From positions 1-30,585 of the forward strand of contig CALHVK010000131.1 in assembly GCA_938039195.1 (NCBI GenBank): a stretch of DNA of 30,585 nucleotides. The letters are read 5' to 3'. The notes under the pieces were generated by a model. It saw nothing but the letters and a program-made list of their open reading frames with translations. It was not told the DNA's origin and ran no database searches. The position numbers and the translations under genes are program-made. Shown here in pieces: positions 1 to 7,822 of the stretch. Origin of the DNA: an uncultured Carnobacteriaceae bacterium. GTDB taxonomy: Bacteria; Bacillota; Bacilli; Lactobacillales; Aerococcaceae. How positions within the stretch are numbered: position 1 is the first letter of the stretch; each line of letters opens with the position of its first letter.

Positions 1-1
1 G

Positions 2-1060
2 ATGCGAAAAATTTTACATGTGGATATGGATGCGTTTTTCGCATCGGTGGAACAAAGGGACCATCCTGAATGGAGAGGGAAGCCTGTGATAGTAGGTGGA
101 AAACCAAATCAAAGAGGGGTTGTGTCTACTTGTTCCTATGAGGCGAGGGCTTTTGGAGTCCGTTCTGCTATGCCAACTGCAAAAGCTATGAAACTCTGCC
201 CGCAAGCGATACTCACTCCTGGGCGATATGAGTTGTATAAAGAAGTTTCCGCTCAGGTGCATGAAGTATTTCGAACCTACACGGATTTAATTGAGCCACT
301 CTCGATTGATGAAGCTTATTTAGACGTCACCGATAATAAGAAAGGTATCCACTCTGCAACAGTAATTGCACATTCGATTCAAAAGGACGTTTACGAAAAA
401 ACAGGCCTCACTTGTTCCGTTGGAGTATCTTTTAATAAGTTCCTCGCAAAAATGGCTTCGGGTTATCATAAGCCATCTGGAGTGACAGTCATAACACCCG
501 AAAATGCAAAAGAATTTATTAAGAATATTCCGATTGAAGATTTCTACGGGGTAGGGAAAGTGAGTGCAGAGAAGTTAAAAAAGGCCGGAATCGAAACAGG
601 AGCAGACTTGTTCCCTTTGACGGAAGAAGAATTAGAACTAAAGTTTGGAATTCTAGGGCCACGTCTCTTTAAACAGGTACGAGGAGAGTCAAATGATCAG
701 CTGACACTTCATCGTGAGCGAAAATCGTTTGGGACAGAACGAACACTATTAAAGGACACAACGGATCATGGAATTCTGACAGGGTATTTAGATAGTTTTT
801 CAGAAGAATTAGAGCGGATGCTTAAGAAGAGAAGTTTAGCAGCTAGAACCGTCACACTTAAATTAAGAGATTCGGAATTTAATACAATCACTAAGAGTGT
901 TACATTGCGTGATTATTTTAATAAAAAAGAGGAAATCTATCCGATTGCATTACAATTATTCGAAGAAACAATGGAGGAAAGCCCGATAAGGCTGATAGGA
1001 CTTACTGTTTCGCATCTTGAAAAGACAGATAGAATCTATAAACAACTAAAACTGTTTTAA
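2..1060 (+). CDS. dinB: DNA polymerase IV (Y-family translesion polymerase)
   Basis: This is a Y-family DNA polymerase for error-prone translesion synthesis across damaged or stalled template. The 352-residue length and the opening MRKILHVDMDAFFASVEQRD are typical of full-length DinB, so the ATG at position 2 is taken as the real start, although the ribosome-binding site lies outside the window. Visible catalytic residues are Asp8 in the first motif and Asp103-Glu104 in SIDEAYLDV. SYEARAFGV (palm/fingers) and the helix-hairpin-helix stretch FYGVGKVSAEKLKKAGI follow, then the little-finger domain (about 230-352). The C-terminus does not end in an obvious QLxLF clamp motif, but the closing QLKLF resembles one and probably binds the beta clamp. 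No damage-inducible operator can be assessed because the promoter is not in the window. Confidence 0.96.
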   Translation: MRKILHVDMDAFFASVEQRDHPEWRGKPVIVGGKPNQRGVVSTCSYEARAFGVRSAMPTAKAMKLCPQAILTPGRYELYKEVSAQVHEVFRTYTDLIEPLSIDEAYLDVTDNKKGIHSATVIAHSIQKDVYEKTGLTCSVGVSFNKFLAKMASGYHKPSGVTVITPENAKEFIKNIPIEDFYGVGKVSAEKLKKAGIETGADLFPLTEEELELKFGILGPRLFKQVRGESNDQLTLHRERKSFGTERTLLKDTTDHGILTGYLDSFSEELERMLKKRSLAARTVTLKLRDSEFNTITKSVTLRDYFNKKEEIYPIALQLFEETMEESPIRLIGLTVSHLEKTDRIYKQLKLF

Positions 1061-1100
1061 AATAATAGTACAGTTCTCACGTGAAGACTAGTACAGTTTT
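1048..1100 (+). terminator. Possible weak terminator hairpin after dinB
   Basis: AAAACTGT at 1048-1055 is complementary to ACAGTTTT at 1093-1100 and brackets the dinB stop codon. A weaker inner pairing lies around 1072-1089. The T-tract is short, so the call is tentative. The right arm overlaps one copy of a TAGTACAGTT direct repeat. Confidence 0.35.
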
Positions 1101-1368
1101 ATTGTGAAAATAAACAATATCGTTACTGAAAATAAATGAAAACAGAAAAACGATTGAACAAATAAGAATAAAAAAAGACTTTATTTAGCGTAAGATAGTG
1201 GAAGTTTTTTCACAAAGTTAACAGAAACGCTCTATAAAGTCTTCTTTACTTGCATAATTCACAAAAGTTTGTTAAATTATTATACGATAGCAGACGAAAT
1301 AGTACAGTTTTTACTACCTGTTTTTTCTGTTAACCACAATTTCTTATAGAAAAGGGGAAAAAAGAAGT
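1061..1368 (+). other. Gene-free leader between dinB and pdhA, rich in repeats
   Basis: This stretch has no credible ORF. It holds three direct copies of TAGTACAGTT (1066-1075, 1089-1098, 1300-1309). It also holds an inverted repeat AAGACTTTAT/ATAAAGTCTT (1175-1184 with 1234-1243), extended inward by AGCG/CGCT (1187-1190 with 1228-1231). A second inverted repeat, GTTAACAGAAA/TTTCTGTTAAC (1217-1227 with 1324-1334), has its left arm inside the first hairpin's loop. The two structures therefore cannot form together except as a pseudoknot. The pdh promoter and ribosome-binding site are in the right half. Confidence 0.6.
1258..1286 (+). promoter_or_regulatory. Candidate pdhABCD promoter
   Basis: TTCACA (1258-1263) and TATACG (1281-1286) are separated by 17 bases and resemble a sigma-A promoter. 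An overlapping alternative is TTGCAT (1250-1255) with TAAATT (1273-1278), also 17 apart. The third TAGTACAGTT copy sits just downstream at 1300. The pdhA ribosome-binding site AAAGGGGAA lies about 10 bases before the ATG at 1369. Confidence 0.45.
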
Positions 1369-2475
1369 ATGGCAACGAAGAAAAAATTCAATCTCGATGC
1401 ACTTTTCACACCAAATAACACGAACTTTGAAATGGTTCAAGTGTTAGACGCAGAAGGAAATGTTGTAAATCCTGATTTAGTACCAGATTTATCTGACGAT
1501 GAATTAGTTGAATTAATGACAGACATGGTATGGTCACGTATTTTACACGAACGTTCTACTGCATTAAACCGTCAAGGACGTTTAGGTTTCTACGCTCCAA
1601 CAGCTGGACAAGAAGCTTCACAATTAGCTTCTATCAAAGCGATTGAGAAAGACGACGTTCTATTACCCGGTTACCGTGATGTACCACAATTAGTAAAACA
1701 CGGTTTACCATTATCACAAGCATTCTTATGGTCTCGTGGACATGTTGCAGGTAACATGTACCCAGAATCATTAAAAGCTTTACCACCACAAATCATTATC
1801 GGTGCACAATATGTTCAAGCAGCAGGTGTTGCATTAGGTTTACAAAAACGTGGTAAGAAAAACGTTGCTGTAACTTATACTGGTGATGGAGGTTCTTCAC
1901 AAGGGGACTTCTACGAAGGAATTAACTATGCTGGTGCTTATAAATCACCTGCAATCTTCTTTATCCAAAACAATGGTTGGGCAATTTCAACTCCTCGTGA
2001 GTTACAAACAGCTGCTCCAACATTAGCTCAAAAAGCTGTTGCTGCTGGTATTCCTGGTATCCAAGTAGATGGTATGGACCCATTAGCAGTTTACGCTGTA
2101 ACTAAAAAAGCTCGTGAATACGCAGTTGCTGGAAACGGTCCTGTGTTAATCGAAACAATCTGCTTCCGTTATGGTCCTCATACATTATCAGGTGACGACC
2201 CAACTCGTTACCAACCAGAAGGAATCCAAGACGAATGGGCTAAGAAAGATCCATTAATTCGTTTCCGTAACTACCTAACAGCTAAAGGCTTATGGTCAGA
2301 AGAAAAAGAAAACGAAGTAATCGAAGCAACTAAAGAAGAAATCAAAGAAGCGATTAAAGAGGCTGACAAACAACCTAAACAAAAAGTTTCATTCTTCTTA
2401 GAAACAATGTTTGAAGAACCAACAAACGTTATTAAAGAACAAATCGAACACTTTAAAGCAAAGGAGAATAAATAA
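1369..2475 (+). CDS. pdhA: Pyruvate dehydrogenase E1 component, alpha subunit
   Basis: This subunit of the thiamine-diphosphate-dependent E1 decarboxylates pyruvate and reductively acetylates the E2 lipoyl groups. It works as an alpha2-beta2 heterotetramer with the next gene's product in the cytosol. The 368-residue protein shows the ThDP-binding motif beginning at Gly172-Asp173-Gly174 (GDGGSSQGDFYEG) and ending at Asn201-Asn202. It also has the phosphorylation-loop-like segment RYGPHTLSGDDPTRYQ near 265-280. Length matches Bacillus and Enterococcus PdhA. It is the first gene of a four-gene operon, 3 bases upstream of pdhB, whose ribosome-binding site AAGGAG lies inside the 3' end of pdhA. 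Codon use is strongly biased, with TTA, GTT and CGT preferred, as expected of a highly expressed gene. Confidence 0.97.
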   Translation: MATKKKFNLDALFTPNNTNFEMVQVLDAEGNVVNPDLVPDLSDDELVELMTDMVWSRILHERSTALNRQGRLGFYAPTAGQEASQLASIKAIEKDDVLLPGYRDVPQLVKHGLPLSQAFLWSRGHVAGNMYPESLKALPPQIIIGAQYVQAAGVALGLQKRGKKNVAVTYTGDGGSSQGDFYEGINYAGAYKSPAIFFIQNNGWAISTPRELQTAAPTLAQKAVAAGIPGIQVDGMDPLAVYAVTKKAREYAVAGNGPVLIETICFRYGPHTLSGDDPTRYQPEGIQDEWAKKDPLIRFRNYLTAKGLWSEEKENEVIEATKEEIKEAIKEADKQPKQKVSFFLETMFEEPTNVIKEQIEHFKAKENK

Positions 2476-2477
2476 TT

Positions 2478-3455
2478 ATGGCACAAATGACAATGATTCA
2501 AGCCATCACAGACGCTTTGGCTGTTGAATTAAAACGTGATGAAAATGTCCTAATTTTCGGGGAAGACGTTGGTAAAAACGGTGGGGTTTTCCGTGCGACT
2601 CAAGGGCTTCAAGATGAATTCGGTGAAGACCGCGTGTTCAATACTCCTTTAGCAGAATCTGGTATCGGTGGTTTAGCTATCGGTTTAGCATTAGAAGGTT
2701 ACCGTCCAGTTCCTGAAATCCAATTCTTCGGATTCGTATTCGAAGTAATGGATAGCGTGGTAGCTCAAGCAGCTCGTACACGTTACCGTATGGGTGGAAC
2801 TCGTCAAATGCCTATCGTATTCCGTTCACCAATGGGTGGAGGGGTACATACTCCAGAATTACACTCAGATAACTTAGAAGGTTTAGTAGCTCAATCACCA
2901 GGTTTGAAAGTGGTTATCCCTTCAAACCCATACGATGCAAAAGGGTTATTAATCTCAGCTATTCGTGACAACGACCCAGTTGTTTACTTAGAGCATATGA
3001 AACTATACCGTTCATTCCGTGAAGAAGTTCCAGAAGGAGAATACACAGTTCCTCTAGGAGTTGCTGCAGTAACTCGTGAAGGTAAAGACGTATCAGTAAT
3101 TACTTACGGTGCAATGGTTCGTGAAGCAGTTAAAGCTGCTGAGAACTTAGAAAAAGAAGGAATCTCAGTAGAAGTTATCGACTTACGTACTGTTTCTCCA
3201 TTAGACTTAGACACAATCTTAGCATCAGTTGAAAAAACTGGTCGCGTAGTGGTTGTTCAAGAAGCACAACGTCAAGCTGGTATCGGCGCAATGGTTATGT
3301 CTGAAATTGCTGAACGCGCAATTTTAAACTTAGAAGCTCCAATCGGACGTGTTGCAGCTCCAGATACAATCTTCCCATTTGGTCAAGCAGAAAACGACTG
3401 GTTACCAAATGCTAGCGATATTGAAGCTAAAGTTCGCGAAACAGTGAACTTCTAA
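2478..3455 (+). CDS. pdhB: Pyruvate dehydrogenase E1 component, beta subunit
   Basis: This is the partner of PdhA in E1. The beta subunit completes the active site at the dimer interface and docks E1 to the E2 core. The 325-residue protein has the transketolase pyrimidine-binding domain (GEDVGKNGGVFRAT, then FNTPLAESGIGGLAIG, residues about 28-75). The C-terminal transketolase domain includes DLRTVSPLDLDTI and VVVQEAQRQAGIGA (about 235-270). Length is standard. It starts at ATG 2478, two bases after the pdhA stop, so the two chains are probably translated in a coupled way. An 81-base gap with a hairpin separates it from pdhC. Confidence 0.97.
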   Translation: MAQMTMIQAITDALAVELKRDENVLIFGEDVGKNGGVFRATQGLQDEFGEDRVFNTPLAESGIGGLAIGLALEGYRPVPEIQFFGFVFEVMDSVVAQAARTRYRMGGTRQMPIVFRSPMGGGVHTPELHSDNLEGLVAQSPGLKVVIPSNPYDAKGLLISAIRDNDPVVYLEHMKLYRSFREEVPEGEYTVPLGVAAVTREGKDVSVITYGAMVREAVKAAENLEKEGISVEVIDLRTVSPLDLDTILASVEKTGRVVVVQEAQRQAGIGAMVMSEIAERAILNLEAPIGRVAAPDTIFPFGQAENDWLPNASDIEAKVRETVNF

Positions 3456-3470
3456 TTCAACAAATTTCAT

Positions 3471-3510
3471 TCTAAAGAGCCTCTCGCATGAGTGTGCTCT
3501 TTAGAGTTTT
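3471..3510 (+). terminator. Intra-operon hairpin between pdhB and pdhC
   Basis: TCTAAAGAGC (3471-3480) pairs perfectly with GCTCTTTAGA (3496-3505). A short inner CTC/GAG stem forms inside, and GTTTT follows at 3506-3510. It has the form of an intrinsic terminator but lies inside an operon, so partial termination or an mRNA processing/stabilising role is likely. Confidence 0.6.
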
Positions 3511-3536
3511 ATAAAAATAAGAAGGGATGTACAAGC

Positions 3537-5165
3537 ATGGCTTTCCAATTTAAAATGCCTGATATCGGTGAAGGTATCGCAGAAGGCGAAATCGTAAAAA
3601 TCGACATTAAAGTCGGAGATACAATTCAAGAAGATGATATTTTATTCGAAGTACAAAACGACAAATCTGTAGAAGAAATTCCTTCTCCAGTAAGTGGTAA
3701 AGTATTAGAAGTTAAAGTTCAAGAAGGTACAGTAGCACGCGTAGGCGACATCATCGTAGTAATCGACGATGGTTCAGGCCCTGCAGAAGCATCTGCACCA
3801 GCAGCGGCTCCAGCGGCAGCACCTGCACCAGCTGCACCAGCAGCATCAAACACTTTCCAATTCAAATTACCTGACATCGGTGAAGGAATTGCAGAAGGTG
3901 AAATCGTTAAAATCGACATCAAAGTAGGCGACAAGATTGCTGAAGATGACATTTTATTCGAAGTACAAAACGATAAATCAGTAGAATCTATTCCTTCTCC
4001 AGTAGCTGGAACTGTTACAGCAGTTTTAGTTTCTGAAGGAACAGTAGCTCACGTTGGTGATGTAATCGTTGAAATCGCAACAGAAGGCGGTTCTCACGCA
4101 CCTGCAGCAGCGGCTCCAGCTTCACCTGCAGCTCCAGCACCAGCAGCAGCTCCAGCGGCACCTGCAGCTCCAACAGGAGTTCCAGCAGCAAGCAACCCTG
4201 GTAAATTAGTATTAGCAATGCCTTCAGTTCGTCAATATGCACGTGAAAAAGGTGTTGATATTACAGCAGTAGTTCCAACTGGTAAAGGCGGACGCATTAC
4301 TCGTGAAGACATCGATAACTTCGGTGGCGCACCAGTAGCAACACCTGCAGCTCCAGCAGCAGTAGAAGCTCCAGCAGCATCTGCACCAGCAGCGGCTCCA
4401 GCTCAAGCATCTGCGCCTGCAGCTCCAGCAGCTCCAGCTAAACCATTCGTTGGATCAGCTGAACGTGAAGAACGCGTTAAATTAACTCCAATGCGTAAAG
4501 CCATTTCTAAAGCAATGGTTAACAGCAAACACACTGCACCACACGTTACTTTACATGACCAAGTTGAAGTTTCTAAACTTTGGGATCACCGTAAGAAATT
4601 CAAAGATGTTGCAGCTGCACAAGGTACTAAATTAACATTCTTACCTTACGTTGTTAAAGCTTTAGCAGTAGCAATGAAGAAATTCCCAGTATTGAATGCT
4701 TCTATCGACGATGCATCTCAAGAAATTGTTTACAAAAACTACATCAACATCGGTATTGCAACTGATACTGATTTAGGTTTATTCGTTCCAAATATCAAAG
4801 ATGCGAATGCTAAGAGCATGTTCGCTATCGCAGATGAAATTAACGCATTAGCTGCAAAAGCTCATGAAGGTAAATTAACTGCAAGCGATATGGGACAAGG
4901 AACAATTACAATTTCTAACATCGGTTCAGTAGGTGGCGGCTGGTTCACTCCAGTTATCAACTACCCTGAAGTTGCGATTTTAGGTGTTGGTACAATCGTT
5001 CGCGAACCAGTTATCAACGAAAACGATGAAATCGTAATCGGACGTAACATGAAATTATCATTAAGCTTTGACCACCGTATCGTGGATGGAGCAACTGCTC
5101 AAAAAGCTATGAACGAATTGAAACGTCTATTAAACGATCCAGAATTATTATTAATGGAAGCTTAA
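3537..5165 (+). CDS. pdhC: Pyruvate dehydrogenase E2, dihydrolipoamide acetyltransferase (two lipoyl domains)
   Basis: This core enzyme transfers the acetyl group from lipoamide to CoA and scaffolds the complex. The ATG at 3537 is chosen because it gives MAFQFKMPDIGEG, the usual lipoyl-domain start, with AGAAGGGA 9-16 bases upstream. An in-frame GTG at 3492 lies inside the preceding hairpin and has no ribosome-binding site. The 542 residues contain two nearly identical lipoyl domains (about 1-78 and 105-182) with lipoylated lysines in NDKSVE at Lys43 and Lys147. Ala/Pro-rich swinging linkers follow, then a peripheral-subunit-binding domain (about 222-258). The catalytic domain ends in DHRIVDG with the active-site His near 513. 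The duplicated lipoyl domain is known in enterococci and is not unusual. Confidence 0.97.
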   Translation: MAFQFKMPDIGEGIAEGEIVKIDIKVGDTIQEDDILFEVQNDKSVEEIPSPVSGKVLEVKVQEGTVARVGDIIVVIDDGSGPAEASAPAAAPAAAPAPAAPAASNTFQFKLPDIGEGIAEGEIVKIDIKVGDKIAEDDILFEVQNDKSVESIPSPVAGTVTAVLVSEGTVAHVGDVIVEIATEGGSHAPAAAAPASPAAPAPAAAPAAPAAPTGVPAASNPGKLVLAMPSVRQYAREKGVDITAVVPTGKGGRITREDIDNFGGAPVATPAAPAAVEAPAASAPAAAPAQASAPAAPAAPAKPFVGSAEREERVKLTPMRKAISKAMVNSKHTAPHVTLHDQVEVSKLWDHRKKFKDVAAAQGTKLTFLPYVVKALAVAMKKFPVLNASIDDASQEIVYKNYINIGIATDTDLGLFVPNIKDANAKSMFAIADEINALAAKAHEGKLTASDMGQGTITISNIGSVGGGWFTPVINYPEVAILGVGTIVREPVINENDEIVIGRNMKLSLSFDHRIVDGATAQKAMNELKRLLNDPELLLMEA

Positions 5166-5180
5166 TTCATTAAACTGTTA

Positions 5181-5217
5181 GGAACGACGTAGACATGGGT
5201 TTACGTCGGTTCCTTAT
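5181..5217 (+). terminator. Intra-operon hairpin between pdhC and pdhD
   Basis: GGAAC+GACGTA (5181-5191) pairs with TACGTC+GTTCC (5202-5207 and 5209-5213), with one bulged G at 5208. Only a weak T-rich tail (TTATTTG) follows. It is probably an attenuating or mRNA-stabilising hairpin rather than a full terminator. Confidence 0.5.
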
Positions 5218-5243
5218 TTGAAAACTTTTAAGAGGTGAAAAAA

Positions 5244-6650
5244 ATGGTAGTAGGCGATTTCGCTATTGAACTAGATACAGTCGTAATCGGTGCCGGCCCT
5301 GGTGGATATGTTGCAGCTATTCGTGCAGCTCAAGAAGGTCAAAAAGTTGCGATTATCGAGAAAGAATATTTTGGTGGTGTCTGCTTAAACGTTGGATGTA
5401 TTCCATCTAAAGCGTTAATTTCAGCTGGACATCATTACCAAGAAGCACAACACTCAGAAGTATTTGGTGTGACTGCTAAAGAAGTTGTTTTAGACTTCGC
5501 TAAAACTCAAGAATGGAAAGATAACCAAGTTGTTAAGAAATTAACTGCTGGTGTTGAGTACTTATTAAAGAAAAACAAAGTTGAAATTATTAAAGGGGAA
5601 GCGTTCTTAGTGGATGAGCACACTTTACGTGTAGTTACTGAAGACAGCGCTCAAACTTATTCTTTCAACCATGCTATCGTAGCTACAGGTAGCCGTCCAA
5701 TCGAAATCAAAGGTTTCAAATTTGGCGGACGCGTTATCGATTCAACTGGTGGTTTAGCACTTAAAGAAGTTCCTAAAAAATTAGTTGTTATCGGTGGTGG
5801 AGTTATCGGTTCAGAACTAGGTTCAGCATATGCTAACTTAGGTTCACAAGTAACAATCCTTGAAGGTGCTCCAAGCATCCTTTCAATGTTCGACAAAGAC
5901 ATGGTTAAACTTGTTGAAGACGACATGGCTAAAAAAGGCGTTACTATCGTAACAAATGCAATGGCTAAAGAAGCTGTTGACAATGGTGATAGCGTAACTG
6001 TTAAGTATACAGTAGACGGCAAAGAAGAAGCTGTTGAAGCTGACTACGTAATGGTTGCTGTAGGTCGCCGTCCTAACACAGACGAAATTGGTTTAGAAGT
6101 TGCTGGTGTTGAAATGACTGACCGTGGTTTAGTTAAAGTTGACAACCAAGGACGTACAAACGTTAAATCAATCTTCGCAATCGGTGATATCGTTCCTGGA
6201 CCAGCTCTTGCTCACAAAGCAAGCTACGAAGGAAAAATCGCTGCAGAAGCAATCTCAGGTAAAGCAGTGGCTGTTGACTACCGTGCAATGCCATCTGTTG
6301 CCTTCACTGATCCAGAATTAGCTTCAGTTGGTTACACTCAACAACAAGCTAAAGATGCTGGTTTACAAGTTAAAGCTTCTAAATTCCCATTATCAGGAAA
6401 TGGTCGTGCATTATCATTGAACGCTACTGAAGGTTTCGTTCGTTTAATCACTACTAAAGAAGATAACGTTATCGTTGGTGCACAAGTTGCCGGCGTGAAC
6501 GCTTCAGACATTATTGCTGAATTAGGTTTAGCAGTTGAAGCTGGAATGAATGCGGAAGATATCGCATTAACAATCCACTCACATCCATCATTATCAGAAG
6601 TAGTTATGGATACTGCAGAATTAGCATTAGGTATGCCAATTCACGTATAA
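5244..6650 (+). CDS. pdhD: Dihydrolipoamide dehydrogenase (E3)
   Basis: This FAD-containing disulfide oxidoreductase reoxidises the lipoyl groups of E2 and reduces NAD+. The 468-residue protein has the FAD-binding GAGPGGYVAA (Gly16 onward) and the redox-active disulfide Cys47/Cys52 in GGVCLNVGCIPSK. The NAD-binding motif is VIGGGVIGSELGSAYANLGS, the second FAD contact is IFAIGDIVPGPALAHKA, and the C-terminal His-Glu pair is His447/Glu452 in HSHPSLSEVVMD. The ATG at 5244 is preferred over the in-frame GTG at 5235, because that GTG is part of the ribosome-binding site AGAGGTGA. There is no N-terminal lipoyl domain, unlike in some streptococcal E3 proteins. It ends the pdh operon at a strong terminator. 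Confidence 0.97.
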   Translation: MVVGDFAIELDTVVIGAGPGGYVAAIRAAQEGQKVAIIEKEYFGGVCLNVGCIPSKALISAGHHYQEAQHSEVFGVTAKEVVLDFAKTQEWKDNQVVKKLTAGVEYLLKKNKVEIIKGEAFLVDEHTLRVVTEDSAQTYSFNHAIVATGSRPIEIKGFKFGGRVIDSTGGLALKEVPKKLVVIGGGVIGSELGSAYANLGSQVTILEGAPSILSMFDKDMVKLVEDDMAKKGVTIVTNAMAKEAVDNGDSVTVKYTVDGKEEAVEADYVMVAVGRRPNTDEIGLEVAGVEMTDRGLVKVDNQGRTNVKSIFAIGDIVPGPALAHKASYEGKIAAEAISGKAVAVDYRAMPSVAFTDPELASVGYTQQQAKDAGLQVKASKFPLSGNGRALSLNATEGFVRLITTKEDNVIVGAQVAGVNASDIIAELGLAVEAGMNAEDIALTIHSHPSLSEVVMDTAELALGMPIHV

Positions 6651-6668
6651 TTCTAAAGAATACGAATG

Positions 6669-6697
6669 AGGACTCGAATTTTCGAGTCCTTTTTTTA
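6669..6697 (+). terminator. Intrinsic terminator of the pdh operon
   Basis: AGGACTCGA (6669-6677) pairs perfectly with TCGAGTCCT (6682-6690) around a 4-base loop. A run of seven T follows from 6690. Confidence 0.93.
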
Positions 6698-6704
6698 TTG
6701 TGCT

Positions 6705-6717
6705 AAATCCGAACGAT
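6705..6717 (+). promoter_or_regulatory. PurBox-like site upstream of psuK
   Basis: AAATCCGAACGAT matches the PurR PurBox consensus of lactic acid bacteria (AWWWCCGAACWWT) at 12 of 13 positions. Its centre is about 88 bases before the predicted transcription start. That is roughly one helical turn further than the spacing known for PurR activation in Lactococcus. The same 11-mer core (AAATCCGAACG) recurs before bmpA at 22360. Confidence 0.6.
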
Positions 6718-6762
6718 TAATGCGCATAACTTTGAAATATCTATGTCTTTCTTCAGAATAGC

Positions 6763-6792
6763 TTGCTTGAGGAAGGGGTTATCCCTTATAAT
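6763..6792 (+). promoter_or_regulatory. psuK-psuG promoter
   Basis: TTGCTT (6763-6768) and a perfect TATAAT (6787-6792) are separated by 18 bases. The predicted leader is about 70 nt and contains a small GGG/CCC hairpin but no riboswitch I recognise. Confidence 0.75.
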
Positions 6793-6868
6793 GAGGCGTG
6801 TAAGACCGAATGGTGGGAACTTTAACCCTCATTCAAGAGAACCTTTATGTAACGAAGGGGGATGTTTC

Positions 6869-7822
6869 ATGTCAGAAGACAAGAAATTTAAAGATTCCTA
6901 CGTACTTTGTATCGGCGGAATGAACGTGGATAAGAAAGTTCAATTGCTCGAAAATCTCGTTCTCGAAACAAGTAATCCCGTAGTCTCGTCTCTAAGTGCT
7001 GGTGGTGTTTCAAGAAATATCGCCGAAAATCTTGGTCGTCTGGGGCTACCTGTGAAGATGTTATCGGTAGCTGGAGATGACGAAAGTTTTACGTGGCTTG
7101 AAAAAGAGACGGAAGGCATTATCGATTTTTCACTTGTAGACCGATTAAAAGGGAAAATAACGTCGAATTACACTGCAATTTTGGACCTTCAAGGAGATAT
7201 GTGTCTGGCTTTGGCTGATATGTCTATTTGTGAGGAAATGACGCCTTCGTGGCTTTCTTTGCACGAAGAAGCGGTGAAAGAGGCAGCACTAGTGATTGCG
7301 GATTTGAATCTTCCGCAAGAAACAGTACAAGCGCTCATAGAGCTGACTAGTCTTGAGAAGATTCCATTGGCGATTATTCCAGTGAGCGGACCGAAGATGA
7401 AACGAATCCCAGATAATTTACAAGGAGTAAATTGGATTGTCGTCAATGCGGATGAGTCCAAAACGAGGTACGGAGAGCATACGCTAGCTGAATTAGCTAC
7501 TTTATGGCAGAAAGATGGCGTAGAAAATATCGTTATTACCAAAGGAACCAAATGTGGTGTCTTTGCAGATGCTACAGGAGTCGTAAAGACTTTTACACCC
7601 ATAAAAGCAGAGCAAGTCAGTGATGTGACAGGAGCAGGAGATTCATTTTCTTCTGGAGTGCTCTATGGAGCTCTTAAAGGAGCAAGCTTGGAAGAGTCGA
7701 TTGGTTACGGATTAACGAATTCGTATTATACAGTCCAAGCCATTGAAACAGTTCGAAAAGACTTAAACGCTAAGTCATTTGAAAAAGAATATCAACAATT
7801 AAAGGAAAGAGGTTTATCATGA
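6869..7822 (+). CDS. psuK: PfkB-family carbohydrate kinase, probable pseudouridine kinase
   Basis: It probably phosphorylates pseudouridine to pseudouridine 5'-phosphate, the substrate of the next gene's product. The 317-residue protein carries the ribokinase-family signatures GGVSRNIAENLGRLG (about 50-64) and DVTGAGDSFSSGVLYG (about 251-266, with the catalytic Asp in GAGD). GGVxRNIAENLxRLG is close to Escherichia coli PsuK. The ATG at 6869 is chosen because GAAGGGGGA precedes it by 6 bases. The longer frame from 6743 would start upstream of the promoter. Its stop overlaps the psuG start by 4 bases (ATGA), indicating translational coupling. Substrate assignment rests mainly on the psuG neighbour, since the family also includes ribokinase and adenosine kinase. 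Confidence 0.85.
   Translation: MSEDKKFKDSYVLCIGGMNVDKKVQLLENLVLETSNPVVSSLSAGGVSRNIAENLGRLGLPVKMLSVAGDDESFTWLEKETEGIIDFSLVDRLKGKITSNYTAILDLQGDMCLALADMSICEEMTPSWLSLHEEAVKEAALVIADLNLPQETVQALIELTSLEKIPLAIIPVSGPKMKRIPDNLQGVNWIVVNADESKTRYGEHTLAELATLWQKDGVENIVITKGTKCGVFADATGVVKTFTPIKAEQVSDVTGAGDSFSSGVLYGALKGASLEESIGYGLTNSYYTVQAIETVRKDLNAKSFEKEYQQLKERGLS

Noticed and set aside
1130..1300. CcpA cre site in the pdh leader
   Set aside because: Sequences around CG at 1151, 1228 and 1285 do not match TGNAANCGNWNNCA closely enough on either side.
3492..3536. Upstream GTG start for pdhC
   Set aside because: It lies inside the right arm of a hairpin, has no ribosome-binding site, and adds residues not found in lipoyl-domain proteins. 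ATG 3537 has a good site.
4015..4406. Minus-strand open frames opposite pdhC
   Set aside because: They come from the Ala/Pro-rich linker repeats read backwards (Leu/Cys/Trp-rich low-complexity products) and have no start signals.
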